Below, in pieces: positions 1 to 8,726 of a DNA stretch of 64,000 bases (position 1 is the first letter of the stretch; each line of letters begins with the position of its first letter). The notes under the pieces are model-generated. The model was not told the DNA's origin. It saw nothing but the letters and a program-made list of their open reading frames with translations, and searched no databases. Origin of the DNA: Chelativorans multitrophicus (GTDB lineage Bacteria > Pseudomonadota > Alphaproteobacteria > Rhizobiales > Rhizobiaceae); the NCBI RefSeq assembly GCF_011317445.1, contig NZ_JAAAPL010000001.1:62001-126000 (forward strand), written 5' to 3'. The translations under genes were made by a program, and so were the position numbers.

Positions 1-695
1 CGCGCTATCGCTTCATGTTCGCTTCACGGCTGATCGAGGATTCGATTCACGAAACGATCGGCCGGATTTTCCGTATTCCCAGCGAGGGACGGCCGGTTAC
101 CTGCTTCGAGATGGCCGGTCTTCCCGCCGAAGTGGTCAATTCGGTCTGCTCCGTGCTCGCCCGCCTTGCTTTCGACCTGGCGCTTTGGAGCGAGGGAAAG
201 CTCAAGCTGCTTCTCCTTTGCGAGGAAGCCCACCGCTACATGCCGGCGGACCCAAGGCTCGGTTTTTCGCCGACGCGCCACGCGCTCTCCCGGATCGCCA
301 AGGAGGGCCGTAAATATGGATGCTATCTCGGCGTGGTCACGCAGCGGCCGGGAGACCTGGACCCGACGGTGCTGTCGCAATGCTCAACGATTTTCGCGAT
401 GCGCCTTGCCAATGAGCAGGACCAGGCGATCATCCGCTCGGCGATCCCCGATTCCTCCGCATCCATTCTCAATTTTCTCTCCGCCATGGGCCAGCGCGAG
501 GCGATCGCCTTCGGCGACGGCGTGGCCGCCACCATGCGAATGAAGTTCGAGCAATTGCAGGAAAACCTGCTCCCCGGCTCGAAGAAAGATACGCATTGGG
601 ATCGAGCCGCCGATGCCGGCAGCCAAGAAACCGATCTCGCATCAATCGTTGGCCGGATGCGCAATACGGGCCGTCGTGAAAAGGTCGGATCATAG
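1..695 (+). CDS. HerA-like ATP-binding protein, C-terminal part (cut by window start)
   Basis: The reading frame is open from position 3, so the 5' part lies outside the window. About 230 residues remain. They contain a Walker B-like segment (LLLLCEEAHRY, near visible residue 70) and the segment VVTQRPGDLDPTVLSQC with a candidate arginine finger, both typical of HerA/DUF87 FtsK-type ATPases. These form hexameric motors for DNA end processing with NurA, or belong to related translocases. The last 45 residues are polar and probably disordered. The partner gene, if any, must lie upstream, so HerA proper and a HerA-like stand-alone ATPase cannot be told apart here. Confidence 0.85.
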   Translation, partial: RYRFMFASRLIEDSIHETIGRIFRIPSEGRPVTCFEMAGLPAEVVNSVCSVLARLAFDLALWSEGKLKLLLLCEEAHRYMPADPRLGFSPTRHALSRIAKEGRKYGCYLGVVTQRPGDLDPTVLSQCSTIFAMRLANEQDQAIIRSAIPDSSASILNFLSAMGQREAIAFGDGVAATMRMKFEQLQENLLPGSKKDTHWDRAADAGSQETDLASIVGRMRNTGRREKVGS

Positions 696-748
696 CGGCG
701 CGAAGGGCGCCTGGCCGTTCTGCGGCCGAGACTGACCAGTGTTCGAGG

Positions 749-1483
749 TCATTCGAGCGGCGCCAGGCGCCTCATATCCAACTTGAGATAATTCGGGTCG
801 AAATCCGCCAGGCTGGCAAGGCCGTTCCAATCCTTGATCTCGACCGTCTCCCCGAGCCAAGTGATCAGATCCAGCTCCCTCAGCCCTTTAATAGCGCGGT
901 TCAGGTGTACGATGGACATGCCCCTAGCATCGGCCAGTTCCCCTTGCGTAATGGGCAACCGAAACTGAAATTTGTCGGCTTTGCCGACGGCCGCCAGGCG
1001 CATGTAAAGTTCGCACAAGAGGTGCGCGACATTTGCGCGCGAAGATCTGCGGCCGAAGCTTACCAGCCACTCGCGGTGTATCGCAGCATCGATCAACGTG
1101 CTCAGCCAAAGCTGACGCGTAAGGTTGGGAAAACGCTCCGTGATCTCCTTCAGCCTTTCATGCGGAACGGAAGCAACCGTGCATCGGGTGAGGGCCACGA
1201 CCCCGTGATCCATCTTCTTCAGAAGGAAGCTGTGCAGGTCGACGAAGTCTCCTTCCACGTGAATGGTCAAAAATTGCCGTTTTCCGTCTGAAAGCTCTCT
1301 CGATCGCGCAGCGAACCCGCTTAAAAGAACGGTACTCGCCTGCGGAACGTCCCCTTCCCTGATGAATTCCCGGTCGTGTGGAATCTCCCGCGTTCCAGAG
1401 AAAGCTGCAGTCAAGAACTCCGACTCTTCACGCGTGATCGAGCCTCGAAGAGATAACTGCTTTAGTAGCGGGTATTCTGTCAC
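749..1483 (-). CDS. Crp/Fnr family transcriptional regulator
   Basis: This 244-residue protein has an N-terminal cyclic-nucleotide-binding fold (about 20-130) and a C-terminal winged helix (about 165-235) with the recognition region ITQGELADARGMSIVHLNRAIKG split over residues 175-200. The FNR cysteine cluster is absent: only two Cys are present and neither is N-terminal, so oxygen sensing by an Fe-S cluster is unlikely. The segment SDGKRQFLTIHVEGDFVDLHS resembles small rhizobial Crp-like regulators whose ligand is unknown. It diverges from the PfpI-like gene, which is a plausible target. Confidence 0.9.
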   Translation of the reverse strand: MTEYPLLKQLSLRGSITREESEFLTAAFSGTREIPHDREFIREGDVPQASTVLLSGFAARSRELSDGKRQFLTIHVEGDFVDLHSFLLKKMDHGVVALTRCTVASVPHERLKEITERFPNLTRQLWLSTLIDAAIHREWLVSFGRRSSRANVAHLLCELYMRLAAVGKADKFQFRLPITQGELADARGMSIVHLNRAIKGLRELDLITWLGETVEIKDWNGLASLADFDPNYLKLDMRRLAPLE

Positions 1484-1602
1484 TCTGCATTCAGTTGGTT
1501 GTGGAGCCTATAAGATTGCAACGCCCCATGCGGCTATATCGATCCCGTTCAAATCCCTCTTTTTGTTCCAGTGCCACGGTCCCTTTTCCCCCGCCCGAAA
1601 GC

Positions 1603-1627
1603 GGAACACCTCTCTAACTCCCCGGTT
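1603..1627 (+). promoter_or_regulatory. Possible EcfG-type promoter upstream of the PfpI-like gene
   Basis: GGAAC at 1603-1607 is followed by 16 bases and GGTT at 1624-1627. The general-stress sigma factor EcfG of alphaproteobacteria uses GGAAC-N16/17-CGTT, so this differs at one base of the -10 box. The site lies 37 bases before the likely ATG. The downstream product is a stress-type protein, which fits, but short motifs of this kind occur by chance. Confidence 0.3.
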
Positions 1628-1664
1628 TGGCAGGTAGTCCCCAAAGAGATAGATGGAGCGAGCG

Positions 1665-2225
1665 ATGCAGGACATCTCTGGAAAAAGGGTGGCAATTCTC
1701 GCAACCCATGGCTTCGAGCAGTCTGAACTTGAGGTCCCTCTCAACAAGCTGCGGCAGGCGGGCGCGGAGGTTCACGTAATCTCGCTCGAGCCCGGCGAGA
1801 TCAAGGGATGGGACGAGAAGGATTGGGGGCGTCCGGTTAAAGTCGACAAGACTTTGGACGAGGCACGGCCGGAAGACTATGATGCCCTCGTCCTGCCCGG
1901 CGGACAGATCAATCCCGATCTTCTGCGCGTGGAGAAGGCAGCTCTCGATTTCATCAAGAGCTTCTGGAATGACAGCAAGGTCATCGGCGCCGTCTGCCAT
2001 GCTCCCTGGTTGCTCGTTGAGACCGGGATTTTAAAGGGCCGCCGCGTCACTTCTTACCATTCGATCAAGACGGACGTCATCAATGCCGGCGGTAAATGGG
2101 AGGACTCGCAGGTCGTCACCGATCAGGGTCTCGTTACCAGCCGCAATCCGGGTGACCTTGACGCATTCTGCGACAAGCTCGCTGAGGAAATACGGGAAGG
2201 AAGGCACCAGCGCCGCGCCGCCTAG
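1665..2225 (+). CDS. PfpI/DJ-1 family protein (type 1 glutamine amidotransferase-like)
   Basis: A 186-residue single-domain protein of the PfpI/YhbO group, linked in characterised members to protein or glyoxal deglycase and stress functions. The nucleophile elbow GAVCHAPW carries the Cys-His pair (about residues 112-113) and LVLPGGQINPD precedes it. An in-frame ATG lies 12 bases upstream at 1653. I prefer 1665 because GGAGCGAGCG sits directly before it. A hairpin terminator follows the stop. The exact substrate cannot be read from sequence. Confidence 0.88.
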   Translation: MQDISGKRVAILATHGFEQSELEVPLNKLRQAGAEVHVISLEPGEIKGWDEKDWGRPVKVDKTLDEARPEDYDALVLPGGQINPDLLRVEKAALDFIKSFWNDSKVIGAVCHAPWLLVETGILKGRRVTSYHSIKTDVINAGGKWEDSQVVTDQGLVTSRNPGDLDAFCDKLAEEIREGRHQRRAA

Positions 2226-2267
2226 GGCTTCAATAAGGCGCGCCGATCCTCCCGGTTGACCGCGCCG

Positions 2268-2299
2268 ACCCGCCCGCGCCCTCTGGCCGGGTGGGTTTT
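2268..2299 (+). terminator. Rho-independent terminator after the PfpI-like gene
   Basis: A 9-bp stem (2268-2276 with 2288-2296, one G-T pair) with an 11-base loop is followed by TTTA. It lies 43 bases past the stop codon at 2225. Confidence 0.6.
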
Positions 2300-2409
2300 A
2301 CTTTGAGCAAAATTTTGAAAGAAAATCACAAAGTCGCTACTCGCTTGCCCTGCAAAACTAACATAGACTGGTTTTTTTAGAGGCCCCTGAGAACTTGCTG
2401 CAGCCATTG

Positions 2410-3585
2410 ATGCCATCTTTCGCCGACGTGTTCATCACCGACGAACTTAATCGTCGCGCGCCAAAGAAGCCGGATTACCTTCAGGAAAAGCTGGCGCTGC
2501 AAGAACTCGTGGTCCGCATGGTCGACGCGCCGGAGGAGGTCCTTCCCCGTTTCGTCGATCTGGCGCTGGAGATCACGGGCGGCGTTTCCGCCGGGATCAG
2601 CCTTTATGAAGGCGACGACACCCGCGTGTTTCGCTGGCGCTATTTGCGCGGCACCCTTGCCTCATTCGAAGGCATGCCTACCCCGCGCGATTATAGCCCC
2701 TGCGGCGTCACGCTGGATGAAAACCGTCCGGTTCTCGCTCTCCACCCCGAACGTGCATATAGCTGGATAGCGGATGCAGGCATTACAGTGCCGGAAGTTC
2801 TGCTCGTTCCCATTCATGTCGGCGGAAAGAAACCTTTCGGCACACTTTGGATCGTCTCGCGTGAAGCTGGCCATTTTGACGGCGGCGATGCCCGAACCAT
2901 GACCGAACTTGCTACTTTCGTGGGCGGGGCTCTCAGCCTCCATGAGAGCCAGATGCGCCTTAGCCGCGCGCTTGAGGAGCAAGAGCGGCTTGCCGCCGAG
3001 ATGGACCATAGGATCAAGAACCTTTTTGCCATCGCGGAAAGCATGATCCGAACCACCGCGCGCAGCACATCCACCAAGGAAGAAATGGCTTTGGCCCTTT
3101 CCGGACGGCTCCATGCGCTGTCGGCTGCCCATTCGCTTGTCCGCCGCAAGGTGCGTCACAACGAGGAGGGCCTGCGTACCACGGAACTCGGCGAGATAAT
3201 CGACACCATCATACGCCCGCATGCTCCCGATCTTTCGGCGCGCTTCCAACTGGAGGGTCCGCAAGTCGCATGCGGTGACAAGGCAGCAGATGGCATTGCC
3301 CTTGCAATGCATGAACTTGCGACCAACGCCTCGAAATATGGTGCGCTGTCGACGGAAGAAGGGCGCGTCGACATTTGCTGGCGCAGCGCCGACGACCTAC
3401 TGACGATCGTTTGGACCGAAAGCGGCGGCCCTTCCATCGAGAGCGCGCCGAAAAGCACCGGCTATGGGAGTCGACTCGTACATGCCACCGTCACGCGCCA
3501 ATTTGGCGGCAAGCTCGAGTATGATTGGCAAGCATCGGGTCTTGTTGTTACGATCACCCTGCCGTTAGGCAATCTTCTCACGTGA
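2410..3585 (+). CDS. GAF-domain HWE-family sensor histidine kinase
   Basis: A cytosolic sensor kinase of 391 residues. A GAF-like sensor domain covers about residues 25-190, then comes the HWE/HisKA_2 dimerisation helix with the phospho-acceptor in MDHRIKNLFAIAES (His near residue 200). The ATPase domain has the N box AMHELATNASKYGALS and a G-rich segment GYGSRLV. No membrane helix is visible. ATG 2410 is preferred to the TTG at 2395. HWE kinases in this order often feed the PhyR-NepR-EcfG stress pathway. No response regulator is adjacent, so the partner is unknown. Confidence 0.9.
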   Translation: MPSFADVFITDELNRRAPKKPDYLQEKLALQELVVRMVDAPEEVLPRFVDLALEITGGVSAGISLYEGDDTRVFRWRYLRGTLASFEGMPTPRDYSPCGVTLDENRPVLALHPERAYSWIADAGITVPEVLLVPIHVGGKKPFGTLWIVSREAGHFDGGDARTMTELATFVGGALSLHESQMRLSRALEEQERLAAEMDHRIKNLFAIAESMIRTTARSTSTKEEMALALSGRLHALSAAHSLVRRKVRHNEEGLRTTELGEIIDTIIRPHAPDLSARFQLEGPQVACGDKAADGIALAMHELATNASKYGALSTEEGRVDICWRSADDLLTIVWTESGGPSIESAPKSTGYGSRLVHATVTRQFGGKLEYDWQASGLVVTITLPLGNLLT

Positions 3586-3722
3586 AAGCGAATGCCGCCG
3601 CGGCAAGCCGCGTGTCGCAGGCATAATGTTCAGGTCTCGACGATAGCTCTTCTCGACCGCCATCGAGTCACGCCAAGAGCGGCTTAGTCCACGGCTGTTT
3701 GCGACATGACCCCGTGCAACGC

Positions 3723-3748
3723 AAAAGGCCCGGCACAAGGCCGAGCCT
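3723..3748 (-). terminator. Terminator downstream of the EF-hand gene
   Basis: On the minus strand a GC-rich stem (3739-3748 with 3725-3734, one G-T pair) with a 4-base loop ends in CCTTTTGC. It begins about 28 bases after the EF-hand stop. Confidence 0.6.
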
Positions 3749-3776
3749 GTCGCAGCGACACTGTTGCTGATCGCGG

Positions 3777-4343
3777 CTATTCCCGATCCGTCGGAGCCCG
3801 GTCGCGCTCCATGCGATGCATCATCATCTTGTGAGGACGGTGACCGTCGCGCATGGCAAGGCGCCGGCCGTCGCCGCGGTGCATAAGCGTCGCGCCCCTG
3901 CCCCGGCGCAACTCGTCCTGGCTGAGTTGACCATCATCGTTGCGGTCGAGCAGTGCGAAGTGCTTGCCCTGCTGGTTTTCGATCTCGGCAAGCGTAACCT
4001 GCCCATCGCCGTCGATATCGAATTGCCCGGCCAACCGTTCGGCGCGCCGCTCGAACTCACGCTTCATCAGGTAATTGGCCAATTCCTCCTGCGAGAGCGT
4101 GCCATCCTGGTTCTCATCGGCGGTCCGCAGCGTGTCGAGACGATCGCCGCCGAATTCATCTCTTGCGATTGAACCGTCGCTGTTGGAATCGAAGCGGTTG
4201 AAGAACCCGCCGGGTCCGCGCTCGTTCTGTTGCGGGGCGGCAGCGGGCGCGTTGTCGTTGCCGGCCTGCTGGGCTTGCGCGAAACTCACGGCGCCGGCGG
4301 CAATCGATAGGGCGATGGCGGAAACAAGAACCTTGCGAAGCAT
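3777..4343 (-). CDS. Exported EF-hand calcium-binding protein
   Basis: The first 25 residues form a Sec signal peptide ending in AQA. The mature protein carries four EF-hand loops of 12 residues: D52-E63, D76-E87, D109-E120 and D133-E144. Most loop positions 1, 3, 5 and 12 are acidic or Asn, so calcium binding is plausible. The tail (150-188) is rich in Arg, His and Met. Proteins of this type are common in the periplasm of Rhizobiales but mostly uncharacterised. It is a stand-alone gene with its own terminator, and no partner is suggested by the neighbours. Confidence 0.88.
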   Translation of the reverse strand: MLRKVLVSAIALSIAAGAVSFAQAQQAGNDNAPAAAPQQNERGPGGFFNRFDSNSDGSIARDEFGGDRLDTLRTADENQDGTLSQEELANYLMKREFERRAERLAGQFDIDGDGQVTLAEIENQQGKHFALLDRNDDGQLSQDELRRGRGATLMHRGDGRRLAMRDGHRPHKMMMHRMERDRAPTDRE

Positions 4344-4461
4344 CCGTTCACTCCTTCATGTTGTGCCGCCGGTGGCGGCGCTTGCGACAGCTCTTTTCTG
4401 CCACGCCCAACATTACGGTGCGCTTGCTGCGGAATTACATTTCTGTAAGGCTTCGACTGTT

Positions 4462-5172
4462 TCAGCGCAGGAAGGTAGACCACTCTTCGATCGGCGCGCG
4501 TTCGGTCCTGAGCTTGTTCTCCGGCTTGGACGTGTCTTCGTATCCGAGCGCCATGCCGCACACGACCACTTCCTCCTCGGGAATATCGAGAATGGGGCGG
4601 ATGTAGCGGTGATAAGGGGCGAATGCCGCCTGGGGGCAGGTATGGAGCCCCCTCGCCCGCGCGGCGATCATGATCGACTGCAGGAACATTCCATGATCGA
4701 TCCATGAGCCCTTGTTGAGCCTGCGGTCGATGGTAAAGATCATGCCGACCGGGGCGTCGAAGAAGACGAAATTGCGGTCGTGCTGGGCACGCATCCGGTC
4801 AACCTCGCGCCTTCCGATGCCGAGAAGCCCATAAAGCGCATAGCCGACCGCGCGGCGGCGGGAGAGATAGGGCTCGAAGAAGCTGTCGGGATAGTATTTG
4901 TACTCCTCCCACTTCGCCTTTTCCGCGCAAATGCCCGAGGAAAGAATTGCTTCGGCCAGCCTGTGCTTGGTCTCGCCGGCCGTCACATAGACTTTCCAGG
5001 GCTGCATGTTCGTGCCCGAAGGCGCTCGGGAGGCGACTTGCAGGATTTCGCGGATAGTCCCCTCATCCACCGGATCGGGCAGAAACGCGCGCACGGAACG
5101 GCGCGACGTAATGGCCTCGTCGACGGCCGCGACAGCCTCCGCATCCACTGTTCTCTGGTCCGGTGCCAACAT
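4462..5172 (-). CDS. Nitroreductase family FMN-dependent oxidoreductase
   Basis: The frame is open further upstream, but ATG 5172 is chosen because AAGGA lies 8 bases before it and the 236-residue product fits the family. TSRRSVRAFLPDPVDEG and SRAPSGTNMQPWKVYV are the usual FMN-phosphate and isoalloxazine contacts at the N terminus; ARARGLHTCPQAAFA and VVCGMALGYED complete the fold. Substrates of such NAD(P)H-dependent enzymes range from nitroaromatics to quinones. It diverges from the XRE-cupin regulator, which may control it. Confidence 0.9.
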   Translation of the reverse strand: MLAPDQRTVDAEAVAAVDEAITSRRSVRAFLPDPVDEGTIREILQVASRAPSGTNMQPWKVYVTAGETKHRLAEAILSSGICAEKAKWEEYKYYPDSFFEPYLSRRRAVGYALYGLLGIGRREVDRMRAQHDRNFVFFDAPVGMIFTIDRRLNKGSWIDHGMFLQSIMIAARARGLHTCPQAAFAPYHRYIRPILDIPEEEVVVCGMALGYEDTSKPENKLRTERAPIEEWSTFLR

Positions 5173-5298
5173 TTTGCCGTCCTTGAGGCCGGGTAAACGT
5201 GACCGCCGGAGGCGAAGTGTTTGCGGCCCGCACAGTGAAAATCCCCTTGATTTTTTCATACAGGCTGGTTTCATGAATTTCCAGAGGAAAATTTCACG
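5173..5298. promoter_or_regulatory. Divergent intergenic region, nitroreductase / XRE-cupin regulator
   Basis: These 126 bases separate two divergently read genes and must hold both promoters. The sequence turns AT-rich around 5245-5295, in contrast to its flanks. I could not assign -35/-10 boxes or a clear operator palindrome. Confidence 0.4.
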
Positions 5299-5895
5299 AT
5301 GTCCACGTCCTTCGAACGCGCGGAAACGGATCTGAAAACCAAGGCGCTTCGGCTCCTGGCGAGCGATATCCGCCGGTTGCGCAAGGCGCGCGGCCTCACG
5401 CTTGCCGGCCTGGCATCGCAACTTGGCCGGTCGGTCGGATGGCTGAGCCAGGTGGAAAGAGGCATTTCGCTTCCCAGTGTCGCCGACCTGCGCGCGCTCG
5501 CCAATCATTTCAAAGTCCCCGTAAGCTTCTTCCTCACACCCGCGGCATCGGACGAGAAGGAGTTGCAGGTGGTCGTGCGCGCGGACAAGCGCCGCAAGCT
5601 CGTATCCGGCCAGCCCCGCGTGCTTGAGGAGCTTCTATCGCCGAACCTCGGAGGCCGGTTCGAAATCATCTGCTGTGAGTTTGCGGGCAATACGCCGCTG
5701 CCCCAGCCGCGAAAACGCGCCGCCGAAGAGGCCGGTTATGTGGTTTCCGGCGCGCTCGACATCGAAGTCACCGGAAAGTGGTACGAGCTTTCGGCGGGCG
5801 ACAGCTTTCGCGTGCGCGGCGAGACCCTCCGGTGGCGCAACCCGCATGAGGAACCTGCGATCGTGGTCTGGGTCGTCTCACCGCCGGTCTACTAA
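5299..5895 (+). CDS. XRE-family regulator with C-terminal cupin domain
   Basis: A 198-residue regulator. The HTH_3 domain occupies about residues 18-72 (RLRKARGLTLAGLASQLG, GWLSQVERGISLPSV), and a single cupin domain covers about 120-195 (GYVVSGALDIEVTG, LSAGDSFRVRGET). Proteins of this architecture (PuuR/SutR-like) bind a small ligand in the cupin and usually regulate adjacent catabolic genes. The aminotransferase gene follows in the same direction after 95 bases, so both the nitroreductase and the aminotransferase are candidate targets. Confidence 0.9.
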   Translation: MSTSFERAETDLKTKALRLLASDIRRLRKARGLTLAGLASQLGRSVGWLSQVERGISLPSVADLRALANHFKVPVSFFLTPAASDEKELQVVVRADKRRKLVSGQPRVLEELLSPNLGGRFEIICCEFAGNTPLPQPRKRAAEEAGYVVSGALDIEVTGKWYELSAGDSFRVRGETLRWRNPHEEPAIVVWVVSPPVY

Positions 5896-5990
5896 CGTTC
5901 CCGACGAAAGCAGGGCTTGACAATCTGAACCGTGGAGAAGACGGCTTTGCCGTAAAATTGGCCCCGAAGCCATCAAATAAGAGTAGATTC

Positions 5991-7184
5991 ATGCCTGATA
6001 TTTCAAAGCGCATTACCGGCATCATGCCCTCCGGCAAGGACGGTTGGGAGGTTCATTTCGCAGCCCTGACCCGAAAACTGGCGGGTGAAAACATCCTGAT
6101 GCTCTCGGTGGGCGATCATGATTTCGACACGCCCGCGGGAACGGTCGAGGCCTGCGTGGAAGCCGTGCAAAGCGGCCATCACCACTATATCCAGCTGCCC
6201 GGCCTGCCGAAATTGCGCCAGGCGCTGGCGCGGCTTTCCACCGAGTGCACCGGCGTCGATACGGCCCCGGAGGAGGTGATCGTCACACAGGGAGGCCAGG
6301 GGGCGCTTTACGCGTCCTGCCAGGCAGTGCTCGATCCCGGCAGTCATGCGGTGATCGTCTCACCCTATTACGCCACCTATCCCGGCACGGTACGGGCGGC
6401 GGGCGCGAGCTTTACCGAAATCGAAACGCGCTCCGAAGACGGATTTGAGCCGAGGGTCGAGGCGATCGCCGCCGCGATCCGGCCTGAAACGCGCATGATC
6501 CTCATCAATTCGCCGAACAACCCGACGGGCGCCGTCTATTCGCGCGCCACTCTCGAGGCAATCGCGGAGATTTGCCGCAGGCACGACCTTTGGCTCCTCT
6601 CCGACGAGGTTTACTGGACCTTGCGCGGCGAGCGGGAGCATGTCTCCCCCCGATCCCTGCCAGGGATGAAGGAGCGCACGCTGGTCGTCAACTCCCTCTC
6701 CAAGAGCCACGGCATGACAGGCTGGCGCGTCGGCTGGCTCACCGCGCCGGCCGAGGTGGTGAAGCTCCTGATCAGCCTCAACATCGTGTCGAGCTACGGC
6801 ATGGTGGATTTCGTCTCGCGCGCGGCAGTGGCGGCGGTGGAAAACGGCCATGGGGTTCAAGAGATCGCGGCGCGCTACGGAAGCCGCCGAAAGGCCTTCC
6901 TGGATGAGATCAGGGGCGCAAACGACATCGTCGTCCGGGGCTCCGAAGGCGGCATGTATGTCATGCTCGACATTTCGCACATAAATCCGGACGCCGAAGC
7001 ATTCGCATGGGGCCTCCTGGAGGCGGAAAAGGTCGCCGTCATGCCCGGACCGAGCTTTGGTGCGGCGGCGCAGGGCCACATCCGCATCTCCATGTGCCAG
7101 GAAGAGCCCGTGCTGCGGGAGGCGGCGATGCGCATCCGCCGCTATATCGCGTCGGAGATCACAAGGCGCGACGCAGCCGAATAG
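5991..7184 (+). CDS. Class I/II pyridoxal-phosphate aminotransferase
   Basis: A 397-residue fold-type I aminotransferase starting at ATG 5991 (a TTG at 5958 is less likely). The PLP lysine is K238 in NSLSKSHGMTGWRVGW. INSPNNPTGAVYS and LLSDEVYWTL hold the ring-binding Asn and Asp, and the C-terminal Arg in HIRISM should bind the substrate carboxylate. The amino acid used cannot be told from sequence. It probably shares control with the upstream XRE-cupin gene, which suggests an amino-acid or amine catabolic role. Confidence 0.88.
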   Translation: MPDISKRITGIMPSGKDGWEVHFAALTRKLAGENILMLSVGDHDFDTPAGTVEACVEAVQSGHHHYIQLPGLPKLRQALARLSTECTGVDTAPEEVIVTQGGQGALYASCQAVLDPGSHAVIVSPYYATYPGTVRAAGASFTEIETRSEDGFEPRVEAIAAAIRPETRMILINSPNNPTGAVYSRATLEAIAEICRRHDLWLLSDEVYWTLRGEREHVSPRSLPGMKERTLVVNSLSKSHGMTGWRVGWLTAPAEVVKLLISLNIVSSYGMVDFVSRAAVAAVENGHGVQEIAARYGSRRKAFLDEIRGANDIVVRGSEGGMYVMLDISHINPDAEAFAWGLLEAEKVAVMPGPSFGAAAQGHIRISMCQEEPVLREAAMRIRRYIASEITRRDAAE

Positions 7185-7475
7185 GGACAGGTCTCTATTT
7201 TTTGATGGGAGGGTTGAGCCGTGCTTCAACCCCTCACCTTCTCCCCCGGTTGAGTTCCGGTATCAGCACCTCTCCAACTTCGTGGGGCAGCAAAGGCCGC
7301 CTTGCCGAGCTTGGCGGAGCGGTAAGGGCGAGAGCGTTTCGGCAAATCCTCAACGCTGCCGATTTGCTAGATGCTCCCCGTGCCGTGGTCATCCCATTTT
7401 CATCTTCGCGTCACCCGCGTGTCACCGCGTGCGGCCTAGAACAGAGCATCCCTGTTCAGACGAGGAGAATCGGAG
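7185..7475. other. Intergenic region before the phosphoesterase gene
   Basis: This 291-base stretch shows no convincing gene. Near 7208-7232 a weak hairpin (GAGGGTTGA with TTCAACCCCTC) could terminate the aminotransferase transcript. The segment CCCCTCACCTTCTCCCCC at 7229-7246 resembles one arm of a common rhizobial intergenic repeat. The phosphoesterase promoter presumably lies within the last 100 bases. Confidence 0.4.
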
Positions 7476-8420
7476 ATGCCCACACGTCGCATGCTCATCA
7501 AGGCCACTGCCGCGGCCGGCCTTCTAGCTCCATTCGGCGGGTTTTCTGCCGCGCCAGCGAGCGCACAGGGCAACGCCCTCTTCCGGTTCGGCATCATCGC
7601 GGACCCGCAATACGCGCCCTTTCCGCCCAAGGCCGGCGGCACCCGGTATTATGCGAACAGCCTGTGGAAGCTGACGGAAGCCATCGACACTTTCAACCAG
7701 CAGGATCTCCAGTTCGTCGCCACGCTGGGCGACATCATCGACCGGCACTGGGACAGCTTTGGCGACATCCTGCCGATCTATGACAAACTGCGGCACGATC
7801 ATTTCTTCGTGCTCGGCAACCACGATTATGAAGTCGGGCAGGATTACCTGCGCTCGGTCGTCCGCACCGTGGGCATGCCAAAGCCCTATTATGATTTCAC
7901 CGGCGGGGGCTACCGATTCATCGTTCTTGACGGCAACGATATAAGCCTGTTCGCACCGCCAGCGGGCGACCCAAGGCTGGAGATCGCCGCAGAGCGGCTG
8001 GCAAAACTCAAGGAGGCCGGTGCATCCAATGCCCAGAGCTGGAACGGCTCATTGAGCGATGAACAGTTTGCCTGGCTGGGTGAAACCTTGGAAAAGGCCA
8101 AGACGGCAGGAGAGAAGGTGATCGTGCTCAGTCACTATCCGATTTATCCCGACAATATGCACAATCTCTGGGATTCGGATCGCATTGTCGAACTCCTGAC
8201 GAGCCACGACCATGTGGCCGCCTTCTTCAACGGGCACAACCATGCCGGAAATTACGGAGAAATCTCCGGAAAGCATTTCGTCAATTTTCAAGGGATGGTC
8301 GAAACGCCGGCGCATAATGCGTTTTCGACGGTGGCCGTATATGAAGATCGCTTGGAGATCACCGGCTTCGGCCGTGAGCCAAGCCGCAGCCTGAGGCTGG
8401 ATGGAGCACGCGGAGCTTAA
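7476..8420 (+). CDS. Tat-exported metallophosphoesterase
   Basis: A 314-residue enzyme with a twin-arginine leader (TRRMLIK followed by a hydrophobic stretch and ASA, residues 1-30). The calcineurin-like metal motifs are in order: GIIADPQ, TLGDIIDRHWDS, VLGNHDY, VLSHYPIYPDN and FNGHNHAGNYG. The segment between the first two motifs (KAGGTRYYANSLWKLTEAI) matches the ADP-ribose/CDP-alcohol diphosphatase-like branch. A periplasmic phosphodiesterase or pyrophosphatase acting on nucleotide-type substrates is the best guess; the substrate is unproven. Confidence 0.87.
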   Translation: MPTRRMLIKATAAAGLLAPFGGFSAAPASAQGNALFRFGIIADPQYAPFPPKAGGTRYYANSLWKLTEAIDTFNQQDLQFVATLGDIIDRHWDSFGDILPIYDKLRHDHFFVLGNHDYEVGQDYLRSVVRTVGMPKPYYDFTGGGYRFIVLDGNDISLFAPPAGDPRLEIAAERLAKLKEAGASNAQSWNGSLSDEQFAWLGETLEKAKTAGEKVIVLSHYPIYPDNMHNLWDSDRIVELLTSHDHVAAFFNGHNHAGNYGEISGKHFVNFQGMVETPAHNAFSTVAVYEDRLEITGFGREPSRSLRLDGARGA

Positions 8421-8431
8421 ACAAAGAAAGA

Positions 8432-8468
8432 GGCCGGCGGGCGATTATCGCTCCGCCGGCCGTTCTTC
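8432..8468. terminator. Bidirectional terminator between phosphoesterase and DUF378 genes
   Basis: A perfect 9-bp GC stem (8432-8440 with 8453-8461) with a 12-base loop sits between two convergent genes. It is followed by TTCTTCTT on the plus strand and preceded by an A-rich stretch that would serve the minus strand. Confidence 0.75.
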
Positions 8469-8693
8469 TTAATGGCGCTGGGCCATTGCTTCATCCTCGT
8501 TGAAGGACTTGAACAACGGCATCAGCTGCCACAAGGCCGAAAGCCCGACCAGGACATAGATGACCCTGGAAACTGCCGCTTCCTGCCCTCCGAAGATGGA
8601 CGCCACCAGGTCAACCTGGAAGAGACCGACGAGCAGCCAGTTCAGTCCCCCAATGATGAGGAGGATGAGCGTGACAACATTGAGTGCGTGCAT
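8469..8693 (-). CDS. DUF378 small membrane protein
   Basis: A 74-residue protein with two hydrophobic helices (about 5-28 and 43-62). The motif IGGLNWLLVGLFQVDLVASIFGG followed by RVIYVLVGLSALWQL is diagnostic of DUF378 (YuzA-like). The C terminus is charged and probably cytosolic. The function of the family is unknown. A weak EcfG-type promoter candidate lies upstream. Confidence 0.9.
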   Translation of the reverse strand: MHALNVVTLILLIIGGLNWLLVGLFQVDLVASIFGGQEAAVSRVIYVLVGLSALWQLMPLFKSFNEDEAMAQRH

Positions 8694-8726
8694 AGGGGTT
8701 CTCCATTAGGACGCCCTGATGCTGAC

